Below are positions 1 through 5,645 of a stretch of DNA of 8,157 bases, piece by piece. The notes under the pieces were generated by a model. It searched no databases, had not been told where the DNA came from, and saw nothing but the letters and a program-made list of their open reading frames with translations. The DNA comes from Actinomycetota bacterium (lineage in GTDB: Bacteria > Actinomycetota > Actinomycetes > Nanopelagicales > Nanopelagicaceae), in NCBI GenBank assembly GCA_009697555.1, contig WLQV01000035.1, positions 1-8,157 of the forward strand, given 5' to 3'. The number at the start of each line of letters is the position of its first letter. Position 1 is the first letter of the stretch. The position numbers and the translations under genes were made by a program.

Positions 1-1
1 A

Positions 2-1063
2 ATTCCAGCAGTGGATTCACGTCGCTACGCGCTGGCACAACTTGCTGGGCGACGCATTGTTGCGATGGTGGATGAAGATCTCACACTCTCTAAAATTCTG
101 ACACGTAAGAACTTTGAGAATGCGATCAAAGTTAATGCCGCACTTGGTGGTTCAACCAATGCAGTTGTGCACTTACTAGCACTTGCCGGTCGCCTCGATG
201 TCACTGTAAATATTGAAGATTTTGAAACCTTAACTAAAGATATTCCAGTTCTTGTTAATTTGATGCCATCGGGTAAGTATTTGATGGAGGAGTTCTTCTA
301 CGCGGGCGGAGTTCCTGTAGTCATGAAGGAGCTGGGCTCATTAATTGATACATCTGCACTCACCGTTACTGGCAAGAGCGTTGCAGAGAACATTGAGAGC
401 TTCACCAACTGGAATAAGGATGTCATCACGCCAGTTGACACACCATTTCAACCAATTGGTTCAGGCACAGTAATTCTTAAAGGCAATTTAGCTCCCAATG
501 GTGCAGTACTGAAGATCTCCGCTGCGACACCTTCCTTGTTGCAACATCGCGGAAAAGTCATAGCCTTTGAAACCATTGAGGAGTACAACAAGGCATCCGA
601 AGATGAAAATCTCGATGTCACACCCGAGAGCATTATTGTTGTGAAGAATGCCGGACCTAAGGGTTATCCCGGATTTCCTGAAGTGGGAAATGTTTCGCTA
701 CCACGCAAAATTTTGGCGCAAGGAATTACCGACATGATTCGCATTAGCGATGCGCGTATGAGTGGCACTGGCTTTGGCACGGTAATTTTGCATGTATCAC
801 CAGAGGCGGCAGTTGGTGGCCCACTTGGCTTGGTGCAGACTGGTGATGAAATTGAATTAGATGTTGCAAATCGCACCCTGACACTTCATGTAAGTGATGA
901 AGAGTTGGCAAAGCGTCGAGCTCTATGGAAGTCGCCAGTCAAAGCAGTAGCCCGCGGTTGGGCAAAGATCTACACTGAACATGTTATGCAAGCGCACGAA
1001 GGTGCAGACCTAGATTTCCTCCGCGGAAATTCAGGAAATGAAGTGGGAAGGAACTCACACTAA
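2..1063 (+). CDS. IlvD/EDD-family sugar-acid (aldonate) dehydratase, 5'-truncated by the window edge
   Basis: This is the C-terminal ~353 residues of an Fe-S dehydratase of the IlvD/EDD family. Family members usually have about 570-580 residues, so roughly the first 200, including the cluster-binding cysteines, lie outside the window. The reading frame is open from base 2 (Ile-Pro-Ala-Val-Asp-Ser-Arg), and the GTG at base 11 is an internal Val codon, not a start. Seen: GGSTNAVVHLLALAGR, NAGPKGYPGFPEVGN and ISDARMSGTGFGTV, then HVSPEAAVGGP. The RMSGT form, rather than the GRFSGG form of true dihydroxy-acid dehydratases, points to the L-arabinonate/sugar-acid branch; its Ser (about visible residue 254) matches the proposed catalytic alkoxide Ser of L-arabinonate dehydratase. 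The likely reaction is aldonate to 2-keto-3-deoxyaldonate plus water in the cytoplasm. The exact sugar acid cannot be told. The stop overlaps the next start (TAATG), so the two genes are probably co-translated. A role in branched-chain amino-acid synthesis is less likely. Confidence 0.87.
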   Translation: MPAVDSRRYALAQLAGRRIVAMVDEDLTLSKILTRKNFENAIKVNAALGGSTNAVVHLLALAGRLDVTVNIEDFETLTKDIPVLVNLMPSGKYLMEEFFYAGGVPVVMKELGSLIDTSALTVTGKSVAENIESFTNWNKDVITPVDTPFQPIGSGTVILKGNLAPNGAVLKISAATPSLLQHRGKVIAFETIEEYNKASEDENLDVTPESIIVVKNAGPKGYPGFPEVGNVSLPRKILAQGITDMIRISDARMSGTGFGTVILHVSPEAAVGGPLGLVQTGDEIELDVANRTLTLHVSDEELAKRRALWKSPVKAVARGWAKIYTEHVMQAHEGADLDFLRGNSGNEVGRNSH

Positions 1064-1716
1064 TGGCCACTAATGAACTCTTTGCTCGAATTAAGAGCGA
1101 ACTTCACACGCCAGTACTCGGCGACATCTTGGATGAGATGGGGCGCCATGTGCAGTTCTTACCGCCAGAAATCAAAGCAATAGTTCCAGACACAATTGTG
1201 GTTGGCCGCGCAATGCCAGTTCTGATTGCAGACATTTATGGACATAGCGGAAAAGGTTTTGGCCGTTTAATGGAAGCGATTGATGCATTAGAAGAGGGCG
1301 AGATCTATTTTGCTCGCAATTCACGTAATCTCTGTGCTGCATGGGGCGAGATCATGGCAAGTACTGCAATTCGCAATGGCGCAGTCGGTGCAGTTATTGA
1401 TGGACATCACCGCGATACCCGCCAAGTAAAGGCGCTCAATTTCCCAACATTCTCCCGTGGTGCTTATGGTCAGGATGCCAAGGATCGCGCGACCGTTCTT
1501 GATTTTCGTCTTACCGTTGAAGTTGGCGGCGTAATCGTGCATCCAGGTGATCTCGTTGTCGGCGATAACGATGGCGTGATTGTTGTGCCGCAAGATGTTG
1601 AAGCAGAAGTTCTAGAGCGCGCCTTCAATAAAGTTTCCAAAGAGAACTTAGTTCTCAAGGCAATTCAAGATGGCATGTCTGCTGTAACTGCTTACGACAC
1701 CTTTGGCGTCTTTTAA
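1063..1716 (+). CDS. RraA-like / HMG-aldolase-family protein (probable class II pyruvate aldolase)
   Basis: The 217-residue product is a full-length RraA-fold protein. Seen: WGEIMASTAIRNGAVGAVIDG (residues ~94-115) followed by HHRD, where Arg117-Asp118 correspond to the substrate- and metal-binding RD pair of 4-hydroxy-4-methyl-2-oxoglutarate (HMG) aldolases. The C-terminal GDNDGVIVVP (167-176) is also typical. Family knowledge: these trimeric or hexameric enzymes cleave 4-hydroxy-2-oxo acids to pyruvate, or decarboxylate oxaloacetate, with a divalent metal; a minority (true RraA) bind RNase E. The position directly behind a sugar-acid dehydratase favours the aldolase role, splitting the 2-keto-3-deoxy product (inference). 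The ATG overlaps the upstream TAA by one base, and an AAGGAA at 1048-1053 gives a Shine-Dalgarno nine bases away. The stop is three bases from the convergent enolase-like gene. An older label for this family, dimethylmenaquinone methyltransferase, should not be used. Confidence 0.85.
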   Translation: MATNELFARIKSELHTPVLGDILDEMGRHVQFLPPEIKAIVPDTIVVGRAMPVLIADIYGHSGKGFGRLMEAIDALEEGEIYFARNSRNLCAAWGEIMASTAIRNGAVGAVIDGHHRDTRQVKALNFPTFSRGAYGQDAKDRATVLDFRLTVEVGGVIVHPGDLVVGDNDGVIVVPQDVEAEVLERAFNKVSKENLVLKAIQDGMSAVTAYDTFGVF

Positions 1717-1719
1717 GCG

Positions 1720-2997
1720 TTATTTTTTAAAGGGCTGAGCAAAAGTCGTTTCTTCAAACTTCTCGAGCTCAAGAAGGTAATTCCACTTTGCACTGCGCTC
1801 TGAGCCATGTGTTGAGCCGACTTTAATTTGGCCAGCGCGCCACCCAACAGCCAAATCAACCAACCAGGTATCTGCCGTCTCGCCAGAGCGAGCCGAAACA
1901 ACAGTGCTAAAACCATTGGCATTAGCCGCCTTCAAAACCTGTGCAGTATCACTGACCAAGCCATTTTGATTGGCCTTAATTAAAATTGAATTAGCACTCG
2001 CTTCTTTTGCACCGCGCTGCAACCGTTGCAAGTTAGTAGTGAAGTGATCATCGCCGACGACCTGTAATTGGCGTGGCAGGGAAGACATAAAGCCACTCCA
2101 TGCGCTCCAATCATCTTCGGCGAATGGATCTTCAATCGAAAGAATAGGAAAATCGCGAATTAATTCGAGCATAAGTGCTGACCACTCACTGCTTGAATAA
2201 CTCTGCTTTGTTGCACGTGAGTGATATTGACCATCGCGATAGAACTGGGTTGCGGCAATGTCGAGGGCGATTCCAACTTCGCTCTCTGGCTTTAGTCCGA
2301 CTTTCTCAATTACTTCTAGGAGAAAGGCACAGGCATCGCTAGTGCGTGAGAAAGGAATCCCTAAGCCACCTTCATCGGCAACTAAATTTGTAATGAATCC
2401 GCGTTCTTTGCCAAGGGCCGCTGCGCACTCGCGAATGGCAACTGACCAACTCAGAGCTTGTTCAAAATTCTGAGCACCATGTGGAATAACTAATACATCT
2501 TGAATATCCATTGCCCCTGCTGCATGTGCGCCACCAGAGAGAATGTTGACCATAGGCATTGGTAGAAGAAGTGCACCGGTGGGATTGAGCAAACGTGCAA
2601 TTGAAGAGTTAGCGCGATGGGCGGCAGCATAAGCACCAGCTAGTGAGACTGCCAAAGTTGCATTGCCACCTAGTACTTCGTGTCGAGTGGTGGCATCGAG
2701 GTTATTTATTGCGTTATCAATTTCATTTATGTCAGGCACTGCGCCAACAATGTTTGGTGCAATCACAGTATTAATAATGTGCACTGCGCCATAAACGGAA
2801 TTTCCACCATAAAACTTCTCGGCAAATGCGCCACCATGATCGCGCCGTTCGACCGCTTCATGGGCACCAGTAGATGCACCAGATGGCACCGCAACAGATT
2901 TGTACCAACCATCCGTTGTTTCGATGCGCACTGCCACAGTTGGGCGACCGCGTGAATCAAGAATCTGAAACCCGACTAGGGATTTGATCGTGATCAT
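1720..2997 (-). CDS. Divergent enolase paralogue with altered active site
   Basis: The 425-residue product aligns end to end with enolase. Conserved: the Ser loop SGASTG (39-44), His158, the DEGG glutamate (Glu209), metal ligands Asp246, Glu289 and Asp316, Lys341 in SILIK, Arg370-Ser371 in SARSGET, and Lys392 in GQIK. Changed from typical enolase: DSRGNPT reads DSRGRPT; GGEHA reads GGAHA; the DIQE glutamate (E. coli Glu168) is Asp167; the SHRSGET histidine (yeast His373) is Ala369; KFNQIG reads KANQNG; and the MSRSDR stretch reads THGSER. The metal site and general base/acid pair are therefore kept, while residues around the phosphate and hydroxyl of 2-phosphoglycerate are altered. It probably performs a related dehydration or enolisation on another phosphorylated acid, not glycolysis (inference). 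The ATG overlaps the kinase stop as ATGA, implying coupled translation with the kinase. A housekeeping eno elsewhere in the genome is expected. The alternative is a weak but true phosphopyruvate hydratase. Confidence 0.85.
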   Translation of the reverse strand: MITIKSLVGFQILDSRGRPTVAVRIETTDGWYKSVAVPSGASTGAHEAVERRDHGGAFAEKFYGGNSVYGAVHIINTVIAPNIVGAVPDINEIDNAINNLDATTRHEVLGGNATLAVSLAGAYAAAHRANSSIARLLNPTGALLLPMPMVNILSGGAHAAGAMDIQDVLVIPHGAQNFEQALSWSVAIRECAAALGKERGFITNLVADEGGLGIPFSRTSDACAFLLEVIEKVGLKPESEVGIALDIAATQFYRDGQYHSRATKQSYSSSEWSALMLELIRDFPILSIEDPFAEDDWSAWSGFMSSLPRQLQVVGDDHFTTNLQRLQRGAKEASANSILIKANQNGLVSDTAQVLKAANANGFSTVVSARSGETADTWLVDLAVGWRAGQIKVGSTHGSERSAKWNYLLELEKFEETTFAQPFKK

Positions 2998-3953
2998 AGG
3001 AATAACTCACTTAAGGTCGGCGGGCTTTCCTGTAAGAGTAGAGCAAGTGTGTGAGCTCGCAGTTGTGATTGGGCAGCCGGTTCTAAGTAGTGAACTTTAG
3101 AAACACCATCGACTCGGGCGAGTGCAACTGCGGCAACATGCCAACCCAGATGTTGGTCGACCTCTGCCGTAGCGCCATAACTTGTTAGAAAGTGTTGAGC
3201 CGCACTTGCAATCTGATCCCGAACTTCAGTGCGATAGAAAGATTTGCAGAGTAAGTGGGCGATGAGGAATGCGAGATCAAAGACCGGATTTCCAGTATGT
3301 GCCACTTCAAAATCTAAAACAATTGCATGGTGGTTATCAACGAGAATATTCTTGGGTGAGAAATCACCATGTACCAAGTGAGTCTTCTTAGCTTCTAACT
3401 CATTGATCAATTGGGTCATGCGCGGCTGGATTTGTGAGTGGACTCGCGTAATCGCACGATAGAAGGGATCGATCCGCAGTTGGTCAAAGAGAGTGTCTTC
3501 TGCATAATCGATCAAGACTTGGGGATGTGCAACTGAATAGTTATGCCACTTCGCCAGAATTTCACCGAGTTGTTCTGCTACTGAAATATCAACCCGTCCT
3601 TCAAGGAGATCGCTCTTCCACACCGTTGAACTGCGCGGTGCACGTGAGAGCACTAATGTGAAAACTTCGGGATCGACATCGATAAGTTCTGGAACGCTGA
3701 GGGGAGTGATGGAGTGGAGCAACTTCATACAATTGGCTTCGACAATTGCACGGCGCTGATCTGCACGCCATGTTCCTTCTACTTTTAATTCGGGGAGCGC
3801 TTGTTTAAGAACGAGATCACGATTACCATCGGAGATACCAAGAACCACATTGGAAACACCACCGGTCAGAATTTCGACAGTCGCACCGGATGCAATTACA
3901 CCGCGCGCTTCTAGATAAGGCAGCACCGTGTGTTCATTGAGAAGCTCGCTCAT
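2994..3953 (-). CDS. APH-fold small-molecule kinase, methylthioribose-kinase-like N-lobe
   Basis: The 319-residue product is a phosphotransferase of the APH/choline-kinase superfamily. Seen: a glycine-containing nucleotide loop GGVSNVV (31-37), the ATP lysine in VLKQALP (Lys50), the Brenner-type catalytic motif HGDFSPKN (195-202, Asp197) and the metal motif DFE (214-216) followed by HTGNPVFDLA. The N-lobe stretch LVLKQALPELKV and the later VDPEVFTLV recall 5-methylthioribose kinase (MtnK), but the catalytic loop does not match MtnK closely, so the substrate is unknown. I chose the ATG at 3953, beginning MSELLNEH. A longer reading from 4058 would add 35 residues that overlap the upstream membrane gene and look non-native. 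No good Shine-Dalgarno is visible, and the upstream stop is 16 bases away. It overlaps the enolase-like gene by 4 bp, suggesting the kinase makes the phosphorylated substrate for that enzyme (inference). Antibiotic resistance is unlikely in this context. Confidence 0.82.
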   Translation of the reverse strand: MSELLNEHTVLPYLEARGVIASGATVEILTGGVSNVVLGISDGNRDLVLKQALPELKVEGTWRADQRRAIVEANCMKLLHSITPLSVPELIDVDPEVFTLVLSRAPRSSTVWKSDLLEGRVDISVAEQLGEILAKWHNYSVAHPQVLIDYAEDTLFDQLRIDPFYRAITRVHSQIQPRMTQLINELEAKKTHLVHGDFSPKNILVDNHHAIVLDFEVAHTGNPVFDLAFLIAHLLCKSFYRTEVRDQIASAAQHFLTSYGATAEVDQHLGWHVAAVALARVDGVSKVHYLEPAAQSQLRAHTLALLLQESPPTLSELFL

Positions 3954-3969
3954 TGGAGAAATAGCGCTC

Positions 3970-4341
3970 TTACCAAGTAACAGCAATGATGAGATTTGAG
4001 ATCGCCAGCGCCAACATTGCCAGATAGAGATTGGCACTGATTGCTGTCTTCTTTGCATTCTTCACTGCGATACCAAGAATTACCGCTAAGAAGAGAAATT
4101 TGATTCCAATTTTTGCATTGTCATAAAGTGGATATTTAGTTGCATTGTGGTTATTGAGTGGATGATTTAGTCCTAGGAGAACCAATCCAGCAACTAACGC
4201 GCTCCAACCAGCGTGAGTCAGACCTTTTGGAATTACTTTGACTTCCTTGCGCAAACCGATAACGAGGAGTGCAATCAGGGCAAGAACAAAGATCACGTGG
4301 AGAACGAGGGCGATTCCGTGGATTAATTCGAGTGTATTCAT
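3970..4341 (-). CDS. Small hypothetical membrane protein, four predicted helices
   Basis: I do not recognise the family. The 123-residue product is dominated by hydrophobic segments at about residues 9-30, 44-58, 77-94 and 103-121. Short basic loops (RKEVK near 31-35, KNAKK near 94-98) and a polar Asn/His-rich stretch (about 59-70) separate them. No cleavable signal peptide is evident. The positive loops suggest an inner-membrane protein with four helices. It is the first gene of the leftward unit and is followed after 16 bases by the kinase and then the enolase-like gene, so co-expression is likely. Involvement in transporting or sensing that pathway's substrate is only a guess. The start has no Shine-Dalgarno. 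A TAGACT hexamer six bases upstream suggests a leaderless transcript. Confidence 0.72.
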   Translation of the reverse strand: MNTLELIHGIALVLHVIFVLALIALLVIGLRKEVKVIPKGLTHAGWSALVAGLVLLGLNHPLNNHNATKYPLYDNAKIGIKFLFLAVILGIAVKNAKKTAISANLYLAMLALAISNLIIAVTW

Positions 4342-4347
4342 TTGAGG

Positions 4348-4353
4348 AGTCTA
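4348..4353 (-). promoter_or_regulatory. Candidate -10 element for leaderless transcription of the membrane-kinase-enolase unit
   Basis: On the minus strand TAGACT (fits TAnnnT) ends six bases before the ATG at 4341. This is the spacing expected if transcription starts on the A of the start codon. Leaderless mRNAs of this layout are common in actinobacteria. No convincing -35 box is seen, and no Shine-Dalgarno precedes this ATG, which supports the reading. The call rests on a short match and is tentative. Confidence 0.4.
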
Positions 4354-4402
4354 AATCTCACGCACGAAAGTTAGGTAATTTTTCTCTAGCGCGGAGAGCC
4401 TG

Positions 4403-4408
4403 TACGCT
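4403..4408 (+). promoter_or_regulatory. Candidate -10 element for the tRNA-Thr/tRNA-Met transcript
   Basis: TACGCT (TAnnnT) lies 17 bases before the mature tRNA-Thr 5' end, and an immediately preceding TG is present. A clear -35 is lacking; the region about 17 bases further upstream is a T-rich TTTTCTC. The 84-bp gap 4342-4425 separates divergent units, so a rightward promoter must lie in it or the tRNAs would have none. The exact hexamer is uncertain. Confidence 0.3.
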
Positions 4409-4425
4409 CGTGCTCTGTTCTTTTC

Positions 4426-4498
4426 GCCCCCCTAGCTCAGTCGGTAGAGTGTTTCCATGGTAAGGAAAAGGTCAACGGTTCGATTCCGTTGGGGGGCT
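4426..4498 (+). tRNA. tRNA-Thr (anticodon GGT)
   Basis: A full cloverleaf of 73 bases can be drawn. The acceptor stem pairs GCCCCCC (4426-4432) with GGGGGGC (4491-4497). The D arm uses GCTC/GAGT (one G-U pair), and the anticodon stem TTTCC/GGAAA encloses loop ATGGTAA with anticodon GGT at 4459-4461. The T arm is AACGG/CCGTT around TTCGATT. The discriminator is T4498, and the 3' CCA is not encoded. It reads ACC and ACU threonine codons. tRNA-Met follows after 15 bases, so the two are probably one transcript. Confidence 0.96.
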
Positions 4499-4513
4499 CG
4501 AAGGTAAAACTTT

Positions 4514-4590
4514 GGCGGGGTAGCTCAGCTTGGTAGAGCAAGCGGCTCATAATCGCTGTGTCGTGGGTTCAAATCCCGCTCCCGCTACCA
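4514..4590 (+). tRNA. tRNA-Met (anticodon CAT, elongator type), CCA encoded
   Basis: The cloverleaf has an acceptor GGCGGGG (4514-4520) paired to TCCCGCT (4580-4586) with two G-U pairs. The D arm is GCTC/GAGC, and the anticodon stem AGCGG/TCGCT surrounds CTCATAA with CAT at 4548-4550. The T arm is GTGGG/CCCGC around TTCAAAT. A73 is followed by an encoded CCA (4588-4590). The anticodon stem lacks the three G-C pairs of initiator tRNA and the first acceptor pair is not a C-A mismatch, so it is an elongator. A CAT tRNA modified by TilS to read Ile AUA cannot be fully excluded, but the synteny with rpmG favours Met. Confidence 0.94.
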
Positions 4591-4628
4591 AAGTTCATGC
4601 GTGATCACAAAGGTGATTTCGCGCTCGT

Positions 4629-4657
4629 GAAGAAGGTCAGGTACTCTGACCTTCTTC
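4629..4657. repeat. Perfect 12-bp inverted repeat (hairpin) between tRNA-Met and rpmG
   Basis: GAAGAAGGTCAG (4629-4640) is exactly complementary to CTGACCTTCTTC (4646-4657) around a five-base loop GTACT. The stem ends 27 bases before the rpmG ATG and begins 38 bases after the tRNA-Met CCA. There is no T-run after it on either strand, so it is not a classical intrinsic terminator. It could be a terminator of the U-less type, a 3' stabiliser of the tRNA transcript, or a leader hairpin or operator controlling rpmG. The structure is certain; its function is not. Confidence 0.85.
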
Positions 4658-4684
4658 TGAGAGTGTTGAGAGAAAGAGGAGATC

Positions 4685-4855
4685 ATGGCAAGCAAGTCCG
4701 CGGACGTTCGTCCGAAAATCACCATGGCCTGCGTTGATTGCAAAGAGCGCAACTACATCACTAAGAAGAATCGTCGCAACGATCCAGATCGCATGGAACT
4801 TAAGAAGTTCTGTCCACGTTGCAAGTCATCCACACTTCACCGCGAAACTCGTTAA
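4685..4855 (+). CDS. rpmG: 50S ribosomal protein L33 (zinc-binding type)
   Basis: The product has 56 residues, the usual L33 length, beginning [16 protein letters not shown] and containing [17 protein letters not shown]. Four cysteines in two CxxC pairs (16, 19, 43, 46) form the zinc ribbon, so this is the C+ paralogue. L33 sits in the large subunit near the E site. A strong GAGGAG (4676-4681) precedes the ATG, though the spacer is only three bases; shifted pairing AGAGG gives five. The TAA overlaps the next ATG (TAATG), coupling it to the dehydratase gene. The rpmG-hadA order is the conserved actinobacterial arrangement. Confidence 0.96.
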   Translation: MASKSADVRPKITMACVDCKERNYITKKNRRNDPDRMELKKFCPRCKSSTLHRETR

Positions 4856-5244
4856 TGCTCAATCCCGAATCAGTCGGGCGCACCTTTCCTGGTGTAGATG
4901 AAGTAAGAGTTACCCAAGAAGAAATCACTGAGTTTGCTCGCGTTATTGGCGAGAACTCATTTGATATAGCACCACCGACATTTGCGATTCGCCTGACGCT
5001 CTCACAATCACAAGCCATTCTCTCTGACCCATCCGTGGGGCTGGATTGGTCGCGCGTTGTGCATGGCGATCAGAAGTTTGAACTCCACCGTCCGATTGTT
5101 GCCGGAGATGTATTTCGCTGCGCATCGACCATTGAGAATTACAAGGTCGCAGCTGGTAATGAGATTGTCACAATTCGAACCGATGTTCTCTCCGGTGACG
5201 AGTTAGTTGTAGAGACTTGGTCCACTTTGGTGGTGCGAGCATGA
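4855..5244 (+). CDS. hadA: MaoC-like hot-dog dehydratase, non-catalytic-type subunit (HadA-like)
   Basis: The 129-residue product resembles the N-terminal MaoC/FAS1-like dehydratase domain of HadA. Seen: an opening PESVGRTFPG, then VTQEEITEFARVIGE (19-33), APPTFA (39-44), and HGDQKFELHRPIVAGD (70-85), the family signature. It lacks the Asp/His hydratase motif, as expected for the partner that holds the acyl chain while HadB supplies catalysis. In mycobacteria HadAB removes water from 3-hydroxyacyl-ACP in FAS-II mycolate elongation. In an organism not expected to make mycolates the substrate is open; it may serve ordinary fatty-acid elongation (inference). I use the ATG at 4855, which overlaps the rpmG stop; a longer TTG reading from 4819 lies inside rpmG. 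There is no Shine-Dalgarno, so translation is probably coupled to rpmG. It overlaps hadB by 4 bp. Confidence 0.88.
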   Translation: MLNPESVGRTFPGVDEVRVTQEEITEFARVIGENSFDIAPPTFAIRLTLSQSQAILSDPSVGLDWSRVVHGDQKFELHRPIVAGDVFRCASTIENYKVAAGNEIVTIRTDVLSGDELVVETWSTLVVRA

Positions 5245-5645
5245 GTCGAGTTGGTGAAGTAATACCAGAGCGTTCATTCATCATCAATCGCGCACTGCTG
5301 AAGGCCTATGCCGACGCAAGTGGTGATCAGAATCCGATCCATCAATCAGAGGATTTTGCTAAGTCTGTTGGTCTGCCTGATGTCATTTGCCATGGCATGT
5401 TGACTATGGCGCTCGCCGGGAAATTCCTTACCGATTTCGTTGGCGGCAGTCGCAATGTCACCTCATTCTCTTCCCGCTTTGTTAAACCAGTTGTAGTGCC
5501 AGCTGGCACCGATGTTGCCCTGCTCATTTCTGGAGTGGTCGGATCTGATCTAGGCGATGGGCGCTATCAAATTGATCTCACCGCGATGTGTAATGGTGTG
5601 AAAGTTCTCGGAATGGCCAAGGCCGTTGCTAGCCTTAATTCATGA
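5241..5645 (+). CDS. hadB: MaoC-like (R)-specific hydratase/dehydratase, catalytic subunit (HadB-like)
   Basis: The 134-residue product carries the hydratase-2 motif YADASGDQNPIH (23-34), with Asp29 and His34 as the catalytic pair, followed by GLPDVICHGM (44-53). It has a single hot-dog domain, as in HadB, and would form the active heterodimer with the preceding protein, acting on (3R)-hydroxyacyl thioesters in the cytoplasm. The chosen ATG at 5241 overlaps the upstream TGA as ATGA; an upstream alternative at 5217 would lie inside hadA. Its own stop overlaps the murB ATG in the same way. No strong Shine-Dalgarno is visible, fitting translational coupling along the chain. No hadC-like third gene is present, unlike in mycobacteria. 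Confidence 0.9.
   Translation: MSRVGEVIPERSFIINRALLKAYADASGDQNPIHQSEDFAKSVGLPDVICHGMLTMALAGKFLTDFVGGSRNVTSFSSRFVKPVVVPAGTDVALLISGVVGSDLGDGRYQIDLTAMCNGVKVLGMAKAVASLNS

Noticed and set aside
3954..4058. 35-codon N-terminal extension of the kinase
   Set aside because: It lies largely within the membrane protein gene in another frame, is Arg/Trp/Gln-rich unlike kinase N-termini, and the ATG at 3953 begins a sequence matching the family.
4344..4349. GAGGAG, Shine-Dalgarno-like, on the plus strand
   Set aside because: No start codon follows within range before the tRNA genes.
4269..4463. Plus-strand open frame of 64 codons
   Set aside because: It is antisense to the membrane protein gene and ends inside tRNA-Thr; no ribosome-binding site or recognisable protein.
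4604..4617. Small inverted repeat ATCAC/GTGAT downstream of tRNA-Met
   Set aside because: A 5-bp stem is too short to call a terminator or operator without comparison.
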